Below, in pieces: positions 1-8,919 of a stretch of 64,000 nucleotides of DNA. The notes beneath the pieces are model-generated. The model was given only the letters and a program-made list of their open reading frames with translations, was not told where the DNA came from and did no database searches. The DNA comes from JBBDXI01 sp040902425 (lineage in GTDB: Bacteria; Planctomycetota; Phycisphaerae; Phycisphaerales; UBA1924): NCBI GenBank assembly GCA_040902425.1, contig JBBDXI010000070.1, positions 1 to 64,000 on the forward strand. The letters run 5' to 3'. The stretch's first letter is position 1. Each line of letters starts with the position of its first letter. The position numbers and the translations under genes are program-made.

Positions 1-37
1 CTGCGCGGCGAGGACGCCGCGAGCAGTGGCACCCGGG
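1..37. repeat. GC-rich palindromic repeat, copy 1 (cut by window edge)
   Basis: Imperfect inverted repeat with arms like CGCGGCG / CGCCGCG ending in CGAGCAGTGGCACCCG. The same unit occurs at 5856-5897 and 59030-59070. The left arm is partly outside the window. It lies just downstream of the otsB-GH15 gene. Confidence 0.8.
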
Positions 38-62
38 TGTGGGCACGCCGGGCCGCTCGCGC

Positions 63-2585
63 TCAGGTGCTGAGCCGGAGGGCGTTCTCGATGATTCCCA
101 GATGCGAGTAGGCCTGCGGGTGGTTGCCGAGGGCCTGGCCGATGGTGGGGGCGTACTGCTCGGAGAGCATGCCGGTGGGGCCGGCGAGGGCGACCAGGTC
201 GGCGAAGAGCGCCTCGGCATCGGCGCGGCGGCCGGTCATCAGGTAGGCGTCGATGAGCCAGGACGCGCAGATGTGGAAGCCACCCTCGAAGCCGGGGAGG
301 CCGTCATCCATGCGGTAGCGGTAGACGGTAGGGCCCTGGCGGAGGCCCTCCTCGACGGCGCGGACGGTCCCGGCGAAGCGCGGGTCATCCGCCGGGAGCA
401 GGCCGCTGAGGCCCACCGCGAGCGCCGCGGCGTCGAGGTCGGTGCCGTCGTACGCGGCGGTGAAGGCGCCCACATCCTCCTTGAAGCCCTTGGAAAGGAC
501 ATCGGCGGCGATGGCGGCGCGGAGCTCCTCCCAGGCGGGGCGGGAGCGGCCGAGGAAGCGCTGGGCGACGTCGATGGCGCGGTCCACGGCGAGCCAGCAC
601 ATGACCTTGGAGTGGGTGTGGTGGCGCCGGGGGAGGCGGATCTCCCAGATGCCGTGGTCGGGCTCGTGCCAGCGGCGGGAGACGGCCTCGACCATGGCCT
701 CGACGAGTCGCCAGTGCTCGCTGGAGAGGGGCGCCTCGCGCAGGACGAGGAGGTGGACGAGCTCGACGATGGGGCCGAAGACGTCGAGCTGCACCTGGCC
801 GCTCGCCGCGTTGCCGATGCGGACGGGGCGGGAGCCGCGGTAGCCGGAGAGCTCGGCGATCTCGGCCTCGGGGCCGAGGTTGTGGCCGGCGAGGGTGTAC
901 AGGGGCTTGAGGCGCTCGGGGGACTGGCAGCTGTCCACGACGCCCAGGACCCAGTCGAGGTACTCCATGGCCTCGGCGTGGCTGCCGAGCTTGACGAGGG
1001 CGGCGGCGGACATGGCGGCGTCGCGGAGCCAGCAGTAGCGGTAGTCCCAGTTGCGGACGCCGCCGATGTGCTCGGGGAGGCTGGTGGTGGCGGCGGCGGC
1101 GATGGCGCCGGTGGGGCCGTAGCAGAGGGCCTTGAGGACCAGGGCGCTGCGGCGGACGAGGTCGGGGGCGAGCCGGGGGAGGGAGAGCTGCTCGGCCCAG
1201 CCGGACCAGAAGCGGTCGGTGAGGCGCTGGCGCTCGGCGGTGCGGGGCGTGCCCTCGCGGATGGTGCCGATGCCGTAGCGCAGCTCGAGGGCGACGGGGC
1301 CGGCGGAGAGATCGACCACTCCGCGGGCGGTCTGGTGGATGCCCTCCTGGACGATCTCCCAGGAGACGCCGGGGGCGCGCAGGACGATGGGGTCCACCGT
1401 GTCCTCGATCTCCAGGCCGCCGTCGAGGACCTTGACACGGGTGGCGACGCGCCCGAAGTCGATGCGCGGGGCGAACTCGATGAGGGCGCGCCCGGAGCCC
1501 TCGAGGATGCGGAGCAGGTCGGAGCGGCCGGCGCGCTGCACGGGGCGGCCGGCGGAGCAGTCGAAGAAGTCGGTGACGGACATCTCGGGCCAGGAGGTCC
1601 GCAGGATCATGGAGGAGCCGAGGTACTCCTGGCGGGGCGCCGCGGAGGGGACGCGGGGCTGGACGCCGAAGCGCCCGGCGGGGGGGCCGCCGAGGAGCTC
1701 GGCGAACATGGCCGCGGAGTCGAGGCGGGGGAGGCAGAGCCAGGTGAGGGTGGCCTCGGCGTTGATGAGGGCGATGGTGCGCTGGTCGGAGATGATGGAG
1801 TGGCGTTCGATGGGAGCGGCGGCGGCGCCGACGGCCCAGTCGGTGCGGAGCTCGGCGAGGCGGGCGAGGAGGCGAGCGACGTCGCGGTGGGAGCGGAGGC
1901 GGTGGCGGGCGAGGGTGTCGCCCTCGCCGATCTTGATGGCGACGTCGGGCCCGGTGAGGACGGAGAAGGCGGTCTCGTCGGTCTGGTCGTCGCCGAGGAA
2001 GATGACGGCGGAGGCGCCGACGCGCTGGCGGACGGTCTCCAGGGCGCGGGCCTTGCTGGACTCGACGACGGAGAGTTCGACGACGCGTTTGCCGTGGTGG
2101 ACCATGACGCCGTCGAGCTTCGCGGGCCCGCGGAGGATGTCGCGGAGGGCGGCGTCGGCGGCGCGGTCGTCGGCGGCGCGGTAGTGGAAGGCGATGCTGG
2201 CGGGCTTGCGCTCGAGGAGGAAGCCGGGGGCGGACTGGGCGATGGCGGTCAGGTCGGTCTCGATGCGGGTGCGGAGGGCGGTTTTTTCGGGGGGCAGGGC
2301 GTCGGCGAAGCCGGGGTCGAACTCGCTGCCGTGGCTGCCGACGAGGTGGACGCTGTGGGGGGAGCCGACGAGGTCGGCGAGGGTCTTGAGGGCGCGTCCG
2401 GAGATGATGGCGACGTGGGTGGCGGGGAGGGCGGCGAGGTTGCGGATGGCGACCATGGACTCGCGGTCGGGCTGTGCCTTGGTGGGGTCGGGGACGATGG
2501 GGGCGAGGGTGCCGTCGTAGTCGGTGGCGACGAGGAGGACGGGCACGCGGGCCAGGGCGCGGAGGCGGTCGGCGAGCTCATCCAC
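63..2585 (-). CDS. Trehalose-6-phosphate phosphatase fused to GH15 glucoamylase/trehalase-like domain
   Basis: An 840-residue fusion. Residues 1 to about 235 form a HAD-type trehalose-phosphatase (OtsB): motif I DYDGTLAP near residue 23, ISGR near 60 and GDDQTDE near 200. It would release trehalose from trehalose-6-phosphate. Residues from about 245 form a glycoside hydrolase family 15 domain, with the opening SIISDQRTIALI and the (alpha/alpha)6-barrel hallmark GGVRNWDYRYCWLRDA. Members of GH15 include glucoamylases and trehalases. The start overlaps the otsA stop by 8 nt, so the two genes are translationally coupled. A synthetic phosphatase and a possible degradative hydrolase in one chain is unusual; the GH15 substrate cannot be read from sequence and could be trehalose or another alpha-glucan. 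No signal peptide, so probably cytoplasmic. Confidence 0.9.
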   Translation of the reverse strand: MDELADRLRALARVPVLLVATDYDGTLAPIVPDPTKAQPDRESMVAIRNLAALPATHVAIISGRALKTLADLVGSPHSVHLVGSHGSEFDPGFADALPPEKTALRTRIETDLTAIAQSAPGFLLERKPASIAFHYRAADDRAADAALRDILRGPAKLDGVMVHHGKRVVELSVVESSKARALETVRQRVGASAVIFLGDDQTDETAFSVLTGPDVAIKIGEGDTLARHRLRSHRDVARLLARLAELRTDWAVGAAAAPIERHSIISDQRTIALINAEATLTWLCLPRLDSAAMFAELLGGPPAGRFGVQPRVPSAAPRQEYLGSSMILRTSWPEMSVTDFFDCSAGRPVQRAGRSDLLRILEGSGRALIEFAPRIDFGRVATRVKVLDGGLEIEDTVDPIVLRAPGVSWEIVQEGIHQTARGVVDLSAGPVALELRYGIGTIREGTPRTAERQRLTDRFWSGWAEQLSLPRLAPDLVRRSALVLKALCYGPTGAIAAAATTSLPEHIGGVRNWDYRYCWLRDAAMSAAALVKLGSHAEAMEYLDWVLGVVDSCQSPERLKPLYTLAGHNLGPEAEIAELSGYRGSRPVRIGNAASGQVQLDVFGPIVELVHLLVLREAPLSSEHWRLVEAMVEAVSRRWHEPDHGIWEIRLPRRHHTHSKVMCWLAVDRAIDVAQRFLGRSRPAWEELRAAIAADVLSKGFKEDVGAFTAAYDGTDLDAAALAVGLSGLLPADDPRFAGTVRAVEEGLRQGPTVYRYRMDDGLPGFEGGFHICASWLIDAYLMTGRRADAEALFADLVALAGPTGMLSEQYAPTIGQALGNHPQAYSHLGIIENALRLST

Positions 2586-3963
2586 GGCGGAGGGCCCCGA
2601 TGAAGGTGTCGGCCCACTCGAAGACGTCGTGGCGCCGGACGACGGTGCGGAGGATGTTCATGCGGTGTCGGGCGTCGTCTTTGGGGAGGGCGAGGGCCTC
2701 CTCGAAGCGGGAGGCGGTGGCCTCGAGGTCGCGGGGGTTGACCAGCAGGGCCCGGCGCAGCTCGCGGGCGGCGCCGGCGAACTCGCTGAGCACCAGCACG
2801 CCGCCGGAGTCGACCCGGCTGGCGACGTATTCCTTGGCCACGAGGTTCATCCCGTCCCTGAGCGGAGTCACGGCCATGACGTCGGCGGCGCGATAGTACG
2901 CGACCAGCTCCTCGCGCTGGAGGGAGCGGCGGAAGTAATGAACGGCGACCCGCCCGGGCACGCTGTACTCGCCGTTGACGCTGCCGACCATCTGCTCGAT
3001 GCGGGTGCGGAGGCGGGCGTAGTCGCCGACGCGCTCGCGGCTGGGGACCGCGACCTGGATGAAGACCACGTCGTCCACGCCGTAGCGCCCGCGACGGAAG
3101 AACTCGCCGATGGCCTGGAGGCGGGTGTCGATGCCCTTGGTGTAGTCGAGGCGGTCCACGGACAGGATGATCTTGCGGGAGGGGCCGATGCGGGAGCGGA
3201 TGGCGTGGGCATCGCGGATGGTCGCGGGGTCGGCGGCGGCCTTCTCGTACCAGGCGGTGTCGATGGAGATGGGGAAGGAGCCGACGGCGACGATGCGCCC
3301 ATCGAACTCCAGCGACGTGTCGGTGCCGTCGGCGGTGGTGAAGGCGCGGGCGGCGCGGGAGAAGTTCTGGGCGCCGGCGTGGGTCTGGAAGCCGACGAGG
3401 TCCGCGCCGAGCAGCCCCTCGAGGATCTGCGTCCGCCAGGGGAGCCAGGCGAAGAGCTCCTCGGGGGGGAAGGGGATGTGCAGGAAGAAGCCGATGCGCA
3501 GGTCCGGGCGCAGCTCGCGGAGGTAGTGGGGCACGAGCTGGAGGTGGAAGTCGTGGACCCAGACCAGGTCGCCCTTGCGGGCCGCGGCGGCGGCGGCGCG
3601 GGCGAAGCGGCGGTTGACCTCGACGTACGGGCCCCACCAGTCCTTGTGGAACTCGGGGGTGCGGATGGCGTCGTGGTAGAGCGGCCAGAGGGTGGAGTTG
3701 CTGAAGCCGTGGTAGAAGGTCTCGACCTCGTGGGAGGAGAGGGGGACGGGCCGGACGGTGTAGCCCTCGTGGGTGGCGGGGCGCGGCGAGGAACCGGCGA
3801 CGCCGGTCCAGCCGACCCAGGCCCCGCCGCTGCGGCGGAGGATCGGCTCGATCGCGGTGACCAGGCCGCCGGGGCTGGTCTGCCAGCGGGCGGAGGGGCC
3901 CTTGCCGACGCGCTGGACCGGGAGGCGGTTGGAGATGACGACGGTCCGGGACGTCGCGGCCAT
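2578..3963 (-). CDS. otsA: Trehalose-6-phosphate synthase
   Basis: 461 residues, normal for glycosyltransferase family 20. It transfers glucose from a nucleotide sugar to glucose-6-phosphate, giving trehalose-6-phosphate, a compatible-solute precursor. Family motifs seen are GLVTAIEPIL, VWVHDFHLQLVPHYLREL, FFLHIPFPPEELF, GFQTHAGAQNF and VDRLDYTKGID. The ATG is preceded by AGGAG with about 8 nt spacing. It is followed with an 8-nt overlap by the otsB-GH15 fusion, which would use its product. A TATCTT box at 4016-4021 on the same strand could be the promoter -10. Confidence 0.96.
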   Translation of the reverse strand: MAATSRTVVISNRLPVQRVGKGPSARWQTSPGGLVTAIEPILRRSGGAWVGWTGVAGSSPRPATHEGYTVRPVPLSSHEVETFYHGFSNSTLWPLYHDAIRTPEFHKDWWGPYVEVNRRFARAAAAAARKGDLVWVHDFHLQLVPHYLRELRPDLRIGFFLHIPFPPEELFAWLPWRTQILEGLLGADLVGFQTHAGAQNFSRAARAFTTADGTDTSLEFDGRIVAVGSFPISIDTAWYEKAAADPATIRDAHAIRSRIGPSRKIILSVDRLDYTKGIDTRLQAIGEFFRRGRYGVDDVVFIQVAVPSRERVGDYARLRTRIEQMVGSVNGEYSVPGRVAVHYFRRSLQREELVAYYRAADVMAVTPLRDGMNLVAKEYVASRVDSGGVLVLSEFAGAARELRRALLVNPRDLEATASRFEEALALPKDDARHRMNILRTVVRRHDVFEWADTFIGALRRG

Positions 3964-4254
3964 GCAGCGTGCTCCTGGTCAGCCGTTGCGGGCCGGGCCC
4001 ACGGTCGGGAGGACGAAGATAGCGCCCCGCGGGGCCCGGCCGCGGCGGCGGTGAGGGCCCTCACCGGGCCGTGAGCGCCGCCGGTGGCCGAGCGGCGGGC
4101 GCCATCACCCCCGGCGGGGCTGGCTAGACTACCCGCCTTTTGGTCCGGGCGTCACGCCCGGTCGTCGGCCGCGGCGCGATTGGCGTCCGGGGCCTGTGGG
4201 GCACGGCCGCCCGCGGCCGCCCATTCACGACGTTGAGCCGGAGTTTGAAGGTCC
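3964..4254. promoter_or_regulatory. Divergent promoter region otsA / tig
   Basis: 291 bases without a gene. A TATCTT box (4016-4021, minus) could serve otsA with a leader of about 45 nt. A TAGACT box (4125-4130, plus) could serve tig with a leader of about 120 nt. A 14-base palindrome, GTGAGGGCCCTCAC, lies near 4051-4064. No riboswitch or RNA was recognised. Confidence 0.45.
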
Positions 4255-5787
4255 ATGAGCGATACCGCCACCGCCACCGCCGCCCCCCCCAACAGCGTGT
4301 CGATCGCCGACGCGGGCCCGAGCCGCAAGAAGCTGACGATCGAGGTCCCGGCCGAGACGGTGTCGGGGAAGCTGCGCGAGTCGCTGGACACGCTGTCGGT
4401 GGAGGCGCAGCTGCCGGGGTTCCGCAAGGGGCGGGCGCCGCGGGCGCTGATCGAGAAGAAGTTCGGGACGACGGTGCGCGACGAGGCGAAGAAGCAGATC
4501 GTGGCCTCGGCGTACGCCAAGGCGGTGGAGGACCACAAGCTGCGGGTGGTGGGGGAGCCGACGAGCGACCTGGAGAAGATCGAGGTCGCCGACGGCAAGC
4601 CGCTGGTGTTCGACGTCGAGGTGGAGGTGATGCCGGAGTTCGGGCTGCCGGCGCTGGACGGCATCGAGGTCAGGCGGCCGCTGCTGGATGTGACCGACGA
4701 GATGGTGGAGGAGGAGGTCCGCAAGGTCACGATCAACGAGGGGGCGCTGGAGAGCCGGGAAGCGCCGGAGCCGGGCGACTACCTGACGGGGCACGGGATC
4801 ATGACCGGGCCGGAGGGGCAGGAGTTCTACAACATCCAGGGGTGCGTGGTGCAGGCGCCCGCGGCGGACAAGAAGGGCGAGGGGATGATCCTGGGCGTGA
4901 AGGTGGAGAACTTCTCGGGCCAGTTCGGGCTGCCCAAGCCCGGCGAGACGGTGACGGTCAAGACGAAGGGCCCCGAGCAGCACGAGGTCGAGGGCGTGCG
5001 GAACGCGGACCTGACGATCACGTTCAAGGTGGACCGGGTGGACCGGATCATCCCGGCGAAGATCGAGGACCTGCTGCCGCAACTGGGGTTCGCGGATGCG
5101 GAGCAGCTGCGGGACGCGGTGCGGCAGCGGATGTACCAGCGGGTGATGATCCAGCAGCAGGCGGTGATGCGGCAGCAGGTCGCCCGCCACCTGCTGGAGG
5201 GGACGGAGATGGAGCTGCCGGAGCGGCTGACGGCGCAGCAGGCGTCGCGGTCGCTGCAGCGGCAGCGGCTGGAGCTGATGTACCGGGGCGTCGAGCCGCA
5301 CGTGATCGAGGAGCGGATGGCGGAGCTGCGGGCGTCGTCGGGGGAGACGGCGCAGCAGGAGCTGAAGCTGTTCTTCATCCTGGCGAAGGCGGGGGACGAG
5401 CTGAACATCGGCGTGACGGAGCCGGAGGTGAACGGCCGGATCGCGCAGATGGCGGCGGAGCGCGGGGCGCGGCCCGAGGCGCTGCGGCAGCAGCTGATCC
5501 AGAGCAACCAGGTGGGCGGGATCGTGCAGCAGATCCGCGAGCACAAGACGCTGGATGTGATCCTCTCCAAGGCACAGATCACGGATGTGCCGGCGGAGGA
5601 GTTCAACAAGCTGATGCAGGAGGAGGCCAAGGCCTCCGGGGCGAAACGCAAGGGCAAGAAGGCGGAGAGCGCGGACGAGGGCTCCAAGGCGGAGGCCGAG
5701 GAGAAGCCCAAGACCAAGCCGAAGAAGGCGAAGGATGAGGAGGATGAGGGGGAGGGGAAGGCGAAGAAGGGGTCGAAGAAGAAGTAG
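4255..5787 (+). CDS. tig: Trigger factor, ribosome-associated chaperone and PPIase
   Basis: 510 residues against about 430 in E. coli. The N-terminal ribosome-binding domain carries the signature PGFRKGRAPRALIEKKFG (residues about 58-76; the usual core is GFRxGxxP). A middle FKBP-like PPIase domain (about 155-250) and a long helical C-terminal domain follow. The extra length is an N-terminal Thr/Ala stretch and a Lys/Glu-rich charged tail from about residue 460. It would bind nascent chains at the ribosome exit tunnel. It is transcribed alone and ends at a good intrinsic terminator. No clp genes follow, unlike many bacteria. Confidence 0.96.
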   Translation: MSDTATATAAPPNSVSIADAGPSRKKLTIEVPAETVSGKLRESLDTLSVEAQLPGFRKGRAPRALIEKKFGTTVRDEAKKQIVASAYAKAVEDHKLRVVGEPTSDLEKIEVADGKPLVFDVEVEVMPEFGLPALDGIEVRRPLLDVTDEMVEEEVRKVTINEGALESREAPEPGDYLTGHGIMTGPEGQEFYNIQGCVVQAPAADKKGEGMILGVKVENFSGQFGLPKPGETVTVKTKGPEQHEVEGVRNADLTITFKVDRVDRIIPAKIEDLLPQLGFADAEQLRDAVRQRMYQRVMIQQQAVMRQQVARHLLEGTEMELPERLTAQQASRSLQRQRLELMYRGVEPHVIEERMAELRASSGETAQQELKLFFILAKAGDELNIGVTEPEVNGRIAQMAAERGARPEALRQQLIQSNQVGGIVQQIREHKTLDVILSKAQITDVPAEEFNKLMQEEAKASGAKRKGKKAESADEGSKAEAEEKPKTKPKKAKDEEDEGEGKAKKGSKKK

Positions 5788-5812
5788 CCTTTCAGAACCG
5801 CGAAGACCACGA

Positions 5813-5838
5813 GAGCCCCGGGAGTCCGGGGCTCTTTT
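5813..5838 (+). terminator. Intrinsic terminator of tig
   Basis: Perfect 8-bp stem GAGCCCCG / CGGGGCTC (5813-5820 / 5827-5834) with a 6-nt loop, followed by TTTT. Confidence 0.85.
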
Positions 5839-5855
5839 CGTTTGCCGACGACGAC

Positions 5856-5897
5856 GGCACTGCTGCGCGGCGGGGACGCCGCGAGCAGTGGCACCCG
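5856..5897. repeat. GC-rich palindromic repeat, copy 2
   Basis: GGCACTGCTGCGCGGCG, a short centre, then CGCCGCGAGCAGTGGCACC; the arms pair with one bulge. It lies between the convergent tig and type III PKS genes. It is nearly identical to the copies at 1-37 and 59030-59070. Confidence 0.85.
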
Positions 5898-5908
5898 TGG
5901 CGCGCCCG

Positions 5909-7021
5909 TCAGCCGAGGAGGAGGCCCTCGGCCATGATGCCGGGGCCGAAGGCGAGGGCGGCGATGGGGCGGGGGGCGGGGGCGCGCCGGAGGCGGTCGA
6001 GGATGAAGAGGATGGTGGGGGAGGACATGTTGCCGTGGTCGGCGAGGACCTCGCGGGAGTGGTGCAGGGCATCGGCGGGGAGGGCGAGGGACTCGGCGGC
6101 GGCGTCGAGGATGCGGGGGCCGCCGGGGTGGACGGCCCAGGCGCCGACGTCGGCAGCGCGGAGGCCCTCGCGCCCGAGCCACTCGGAGACCCACGGGCGG
6201 GTGTGCTCGCGGATGAGGTCCGGGACGCGGGAGGAGAGGGACATCTCGAAACCGTGGTCGCCGATGGTCCAGCCCATGTCGGCCGTGGAGTCCGGGATCA
6301 GGCAGGAGGCGGAGGAGCGGAGGGAGAGGGGCCGCGCGGCGGGGGAGGCCGGTTGAGCCCCCGGTGCGGCGGCCTCGAGCGGGCCGATGACGGCGGCGGC
6401 GGCGCCGTCGGAGAAGAGGGCGTTGGCGACCGACTGGCCGCCCTGGGCGTGGTACTGGTAGTGCAGGGAGCAGAGTTCCAGGGCGCAGAGGAGGACCCGC
6501 TCGCCGGCGCGGGCGAGGGCGGCGGCGATGCGCAGGCCGTTGACCGCGCCGTGGCAGCCCATGAAGGCCACGTTGGTGCGCGCGGCGGCGGGCGAGAGGC
6601 CGAGGCTCTTGATGAGCAGGACGTCGAGGCCGGGGGCGGCGAAGCCGGTGCAGGAGACGGTGATGAGGTGCGTGATGGCGCCGGCGGGCGTGCGGGCATC
6701 GCCGAGCGCGGCCGTGCAGGCACGGGCGGCGAGGGGCGTGGCCTCGGCGGCGAAGAGGGAGAGGCGGGCGGCGGTGCCGGCGCCGCGCCCGCCCTCCGGG
6801 GCGGGGGTGTAGAAGGATTGGGTGTGCGGGCCGGACTCGGCGGGGCGGAAGAGGACGCTGCCGCGCCGACGGACGCGGGAGTTGCGGTAGAGCACGGAGA
6901 GGCGGCGCTCGTCGGTCACCGGGTCCATCACGCGGGCGAGGGCGAGGGCCTCCTCCTGGCCGACGGTGCCCTCCGGGACGGCGGTGCCGATGCCGAGGAT
7001 GAAGGGGGCCGGGGCGGTCAT
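5909..7021 (-). CDS. Type III polyketide synthase (chalcone/alkylresorcinol synthase-like)
   Basis: 370 residues, usual for the family. Type III PKSs are homodimeric ketosynthases that extend acyl-CoA starters with malonyl-CoA and cyclise the product to pyrones or resorcinols. The catalytic triad is visible: Cys in TVSCTGFAAPGLD, His in WAVHPGGPRIL and Asn in HGNMSSPT. The ATG overlaps the stop of the FAD oxidoreductase by 4 nt (ATGA), so it is the last gene of a coupled three-gene set with a methyltransferase and a flavoprotein. The arrangement recalls PKS/methyltransferase/flavin hydroxylase sets that make alkylresorcinol or quinone lipids; the actual product is inference. Confidence 0.93.
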   Translation of the reverse strand: MTAPAPFILGIGTAVPEGTVGQEEALALARVMDPVTDERRLSVLYRNSRVRRRGSVLFRPAESGPHTQSFYTPAPEGGRGAGTAARLSLFAAEATPLAARACTAALGDARTPAGAITHLITVSCTGFAAPGLDVLLIKSLGLSPAAARTNVAFMGCHGAVNGLRIAAALARAGERVLLCALELCSLHYQYHAQGGQSVANALFSDGAAAAVIGPLEAAAPGAQPASPAARPLSLRSSASCLIPDSTADMGWTIGDHGFEMSLSSRVPDLIREHTRPWVSEWLGREGLRAADVGAWAVHPGGPRILDAAAESLALPADALHHSREVLADHGNMSSPTILFILDRLRRAPAPRPIAALAFGPGIMAEGLLLG

Positions 7022-8178
7022 GGCATGGCCGGCACGCGGCCGCTCCCGAAGATGGAGGCGAGGGGCGCGGCGGCGCGCGGGGCAGCGCCCAGGGCCCTGA
7101 CGGCGAGGCGCGTGAGCGGGCCGGCGCGGAGAGCGAAGGCGACGAGGGCGCAGCGACGGTGGGCGGGGCGGATGTCGCGGGCCCACCAGCGCTGCCAGGC
7201 GGTGGCGTCGGCCTCGCCGGCGAGGATGCGTGCCGCGATGCCGGCGGCGGCGTCGCCGCAGCGGAGGGCCCAGGTGATGCCCTCGCCGGTAAAGGGCTCG
7301 ATGTACCCGGCGGCATCGCCGAGGAGGAGGATGCGTCCGGCGGCGACGCGCCGGCGGGTGCGGGTGAGGGGGGCGGTGCCGCGCCAGCGCGCGGCGAGGG
7401 CGAGGGGGGCCCACTCGTGCCCGGCGGATTCGAGGATGCACGCGGCCGCGGCGGCGGGGCCGGCCTCGCGGATGAGGCGCGGTGAGATGGCGGCGGCGAG
7501 GTTCGTCCGGCCATCGGGGAGGAGCACCGCGCCGACGTAGCCGCGGCGGCCGATGGTCATGGAGACAGCGCCCGGGCGCAGGAAGGGCGGCGCGTCGAGC
7601 GTGGCGCCGAGGCCGACGCGGGTGCGCGAGAGGCGCGGCGCGGGGAGGCCAGGGAGTTCGAGGCCGCAAAGGCCGCCGGCCACCAGCACAAGCCGCGCCG
7701 ACAGCGTGCGTGATGCGTTGTCGTCGCCGAGGATCACCTGAGCGTGGTGCGGGGCGGGTGAGACCGCGGCCGCCCTGGCCTCATCGAGGAAGTCGGCGCC
7801 GGCGTCGATCGCGCAGCGGACAAGGGCTGCGTCGAGGTCCTCGCGCGAGACGGCGGCGCTCCCGGCGAGCGGGAGGCGGGCGCGGGCGGGGCCGGAGGCG
7901 AGTTCGACGTGGTCCAGAGGGCACGTGCGGATGGCCCCGGGGGCCGCGGCGAGGAGGCGGCGGACGACGGCAACGCCCCCGGCGTTCAGGGTGCAGCCGC
8001 AGACCTTCCACCGGGGGAAGCGGGACCTGTCGAGCAGGAGGACCCGGCGCCCGGCGTGCGCGAGGCCGGCCGCGGCGACGGACCCGGCTGGCCCGGCGCC
8101 GATGATGACGGCATCCCAGGGGCGGCGCGCGGCCTCGGGCGCAGCGAGCGTCGGTTCGACACGCATCGCCGTGGTCAC
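7018..8178 (-). CDS. FAD-dependent oxidoreductase (geranylgeranyl reductase / aromatic hydroxylase-like)
   Basis: 386 residues. The N-terminal Rossmann motif IIGAGPAGSVAAAGLA (near residue 25) binds FAD, and a second FAD motif GRILLLGDAAGYIEPFTGEG lies near 280. The FPRWKVCG and NAGGV segments are typical of the geranylgeranyl-reductase-like subgroup of flavoprotein monooxygenases and reductases. It overlaps both neighbours by 4 nt (ATGA), which ties it to the type III PKS pathway. It probably hydroxylates or reduces the polyketide ring or its side chain. Cytosolic or peripheral membrane; no signal peptide. Confidence 0.88.
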   Translation of the reverse strand: MTTAMRVEPTLAAPEAARRPWDAVIIGAGPAGSVAAAGLAHAGRRVLLLDRSRFPRWKVCGCTLNAGGVAVVRRLLAAAPGAIRTCPLDHVELASGPARARLPLAGSAAVSREDLDAALVRCAIDAGADFLDEARAAAVSPAPHHAQVILGDDNASRTLSARLVLVAGGLCGLELPGLPAPRLSRTRVGLGATLDAPPFLRPGAVSMTIGRRGYVGAVLLPDGRTNLAAAISPRLIREAGPAAAAACILESAGHEWAPLALAARWRGTAPLTRTRRRVAAGRILLLGDAAGYIEPFTGEGITWALRCGDAAAGIAARILAGEADATAWQRWWARDIRPAHRRCALVAFALRAGPLTRLAVRALGAAPRAAAPLASIFGSGRVPAMP

Positions 8179-8897
8179 GAGCGGCTCCAGACCATGAGCA
8201 TGCGCTGGGGCCAGTGTGGGGCGATGATCGCGCCCTCGAGGCCGGCGCTGGCGGCGAGCTCCGCCAGCTCATCCGGGGTGAAGGCGGCGCGGACGGAGCG
8301 GACCGCGTCCTCGTGGACGATGCGCGAGCGGGTGAAGAGGCGGCTGGCGGCCCAGGCGAGGGTGAGGCCCGCGCGCGAGCGCACGAGGTCGCTGACCAGC
8401 ACGAGGCGGCGGGCCGCGCAGCGCATGCGGTAGAGCAGCTCGACGGCGTCCTCGGCGTGGAGGTGGTGGAGGAACAGGGAGCACATCACCACGTCATATT
8501 CGCCGGGGAGCGACGCGGAGAGCGCGTCGTGGCGGAAGAAATTCACATCCACGCCGGCCCGGGCGGCCCTGGCGCGGGCGAGATCGAGGGCGGTCTCGCT
8601 GAGGTCGCAGGCATCCAGGGTGAAGTGCAGGCCCCGCCGTCGGGCGAGCCTCATCAGCCGGATGGGGATGTCGCCGGAGCCGGTGGCGACGTCCAGGATG
8701 CGCAGGGCGGTGTGGCCGGGGATGGCGGCGAGGGCGAGCAGCGGGGGCCAGAGGATGCGGTGGCCGCCGGCGAAGGCGTTGAGCCGGGCCAGGGCGCGCA
8801 GGGCGGCGGCGTGCTGGGCGGGGTCAAGGGCCGGATCGTCCATCAGTTCGCCGGTGAGGCGGCGGGCCGCGAGCGGTGCTGTGGCCTGGAGTGGCAC
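8175..8897 (-). CDS. SAM-dependent class I methyltransferase of the polyketide set
   Basis: 240 residues from a GTG start. The SAM-binding motif I is ILDVATGSGDIPIRL and the acidic loop is TLDACDLSETALDLAR; MCSLFLHHLHAEDAV is motif IV-like. The GTG at 8897 keeps the N-terminal RRLTGELMDDPALDP segment, which looks conserved and would be lost from the ATG at 8843. A TACGCT box lies 6 nt before it. Its stop overlaps the FAD gene by 4 nt. It probably O- or C-methylates the type III polyketide. It starts 22 nt after ftsY, so it may be read both from the ribH promoter and from its own. Confidence 0.85.
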   Translation of the reverse strand: MPLQATAPLAARRLTGELMDDPALDPAQHAAALRALARLNAFAGGHRILWPPLLALAAIPGHTALRILDVATGSGDIPIRLMRLARRRGLHFTLDACDLSETALDLARARAARAGVDVNFFRHDALSASLPGEYDVVMCSLFLHHLHAEDAVELLYRMRCAARRLVLVSDLVRSRAGLTLAWAASRLFTRSRIVHEDAVRSVRAAFTPDELAELAASAGLEGAIIAPHWPQRMLMVWSRS

Positions 8898-8903
8898 GGG
8901 GTC

Positions 8904-8909
8904 AGCGTA
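8904..8909 (-). promoter_or_regulatory. -10-like box of methyltransferase gene
   Basis: TACGCT ends 6 nt before the GTG start, at -12 to -7, as expected for a leaderless transcript. Confidence 0.45.
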
Positions 8910-8919
8910 CCGCGCCGGG

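Noticed and set aside
39..2603. Long plus-strand open frame of 854 codons opposite the otsB-GH15 gene
   Set aside because: Shadow frame of a GC-rich gene. It is Gly/Ala/Asp/Val-rich and shows no protein family, while the minus frame matches two known domains.
4827..7514. Long minus frame across tig and the PKS set
   Set aside because: Made of Pro/Arg/Ser-rich shadow sequence. The true genes in other frames have recognisable domains.
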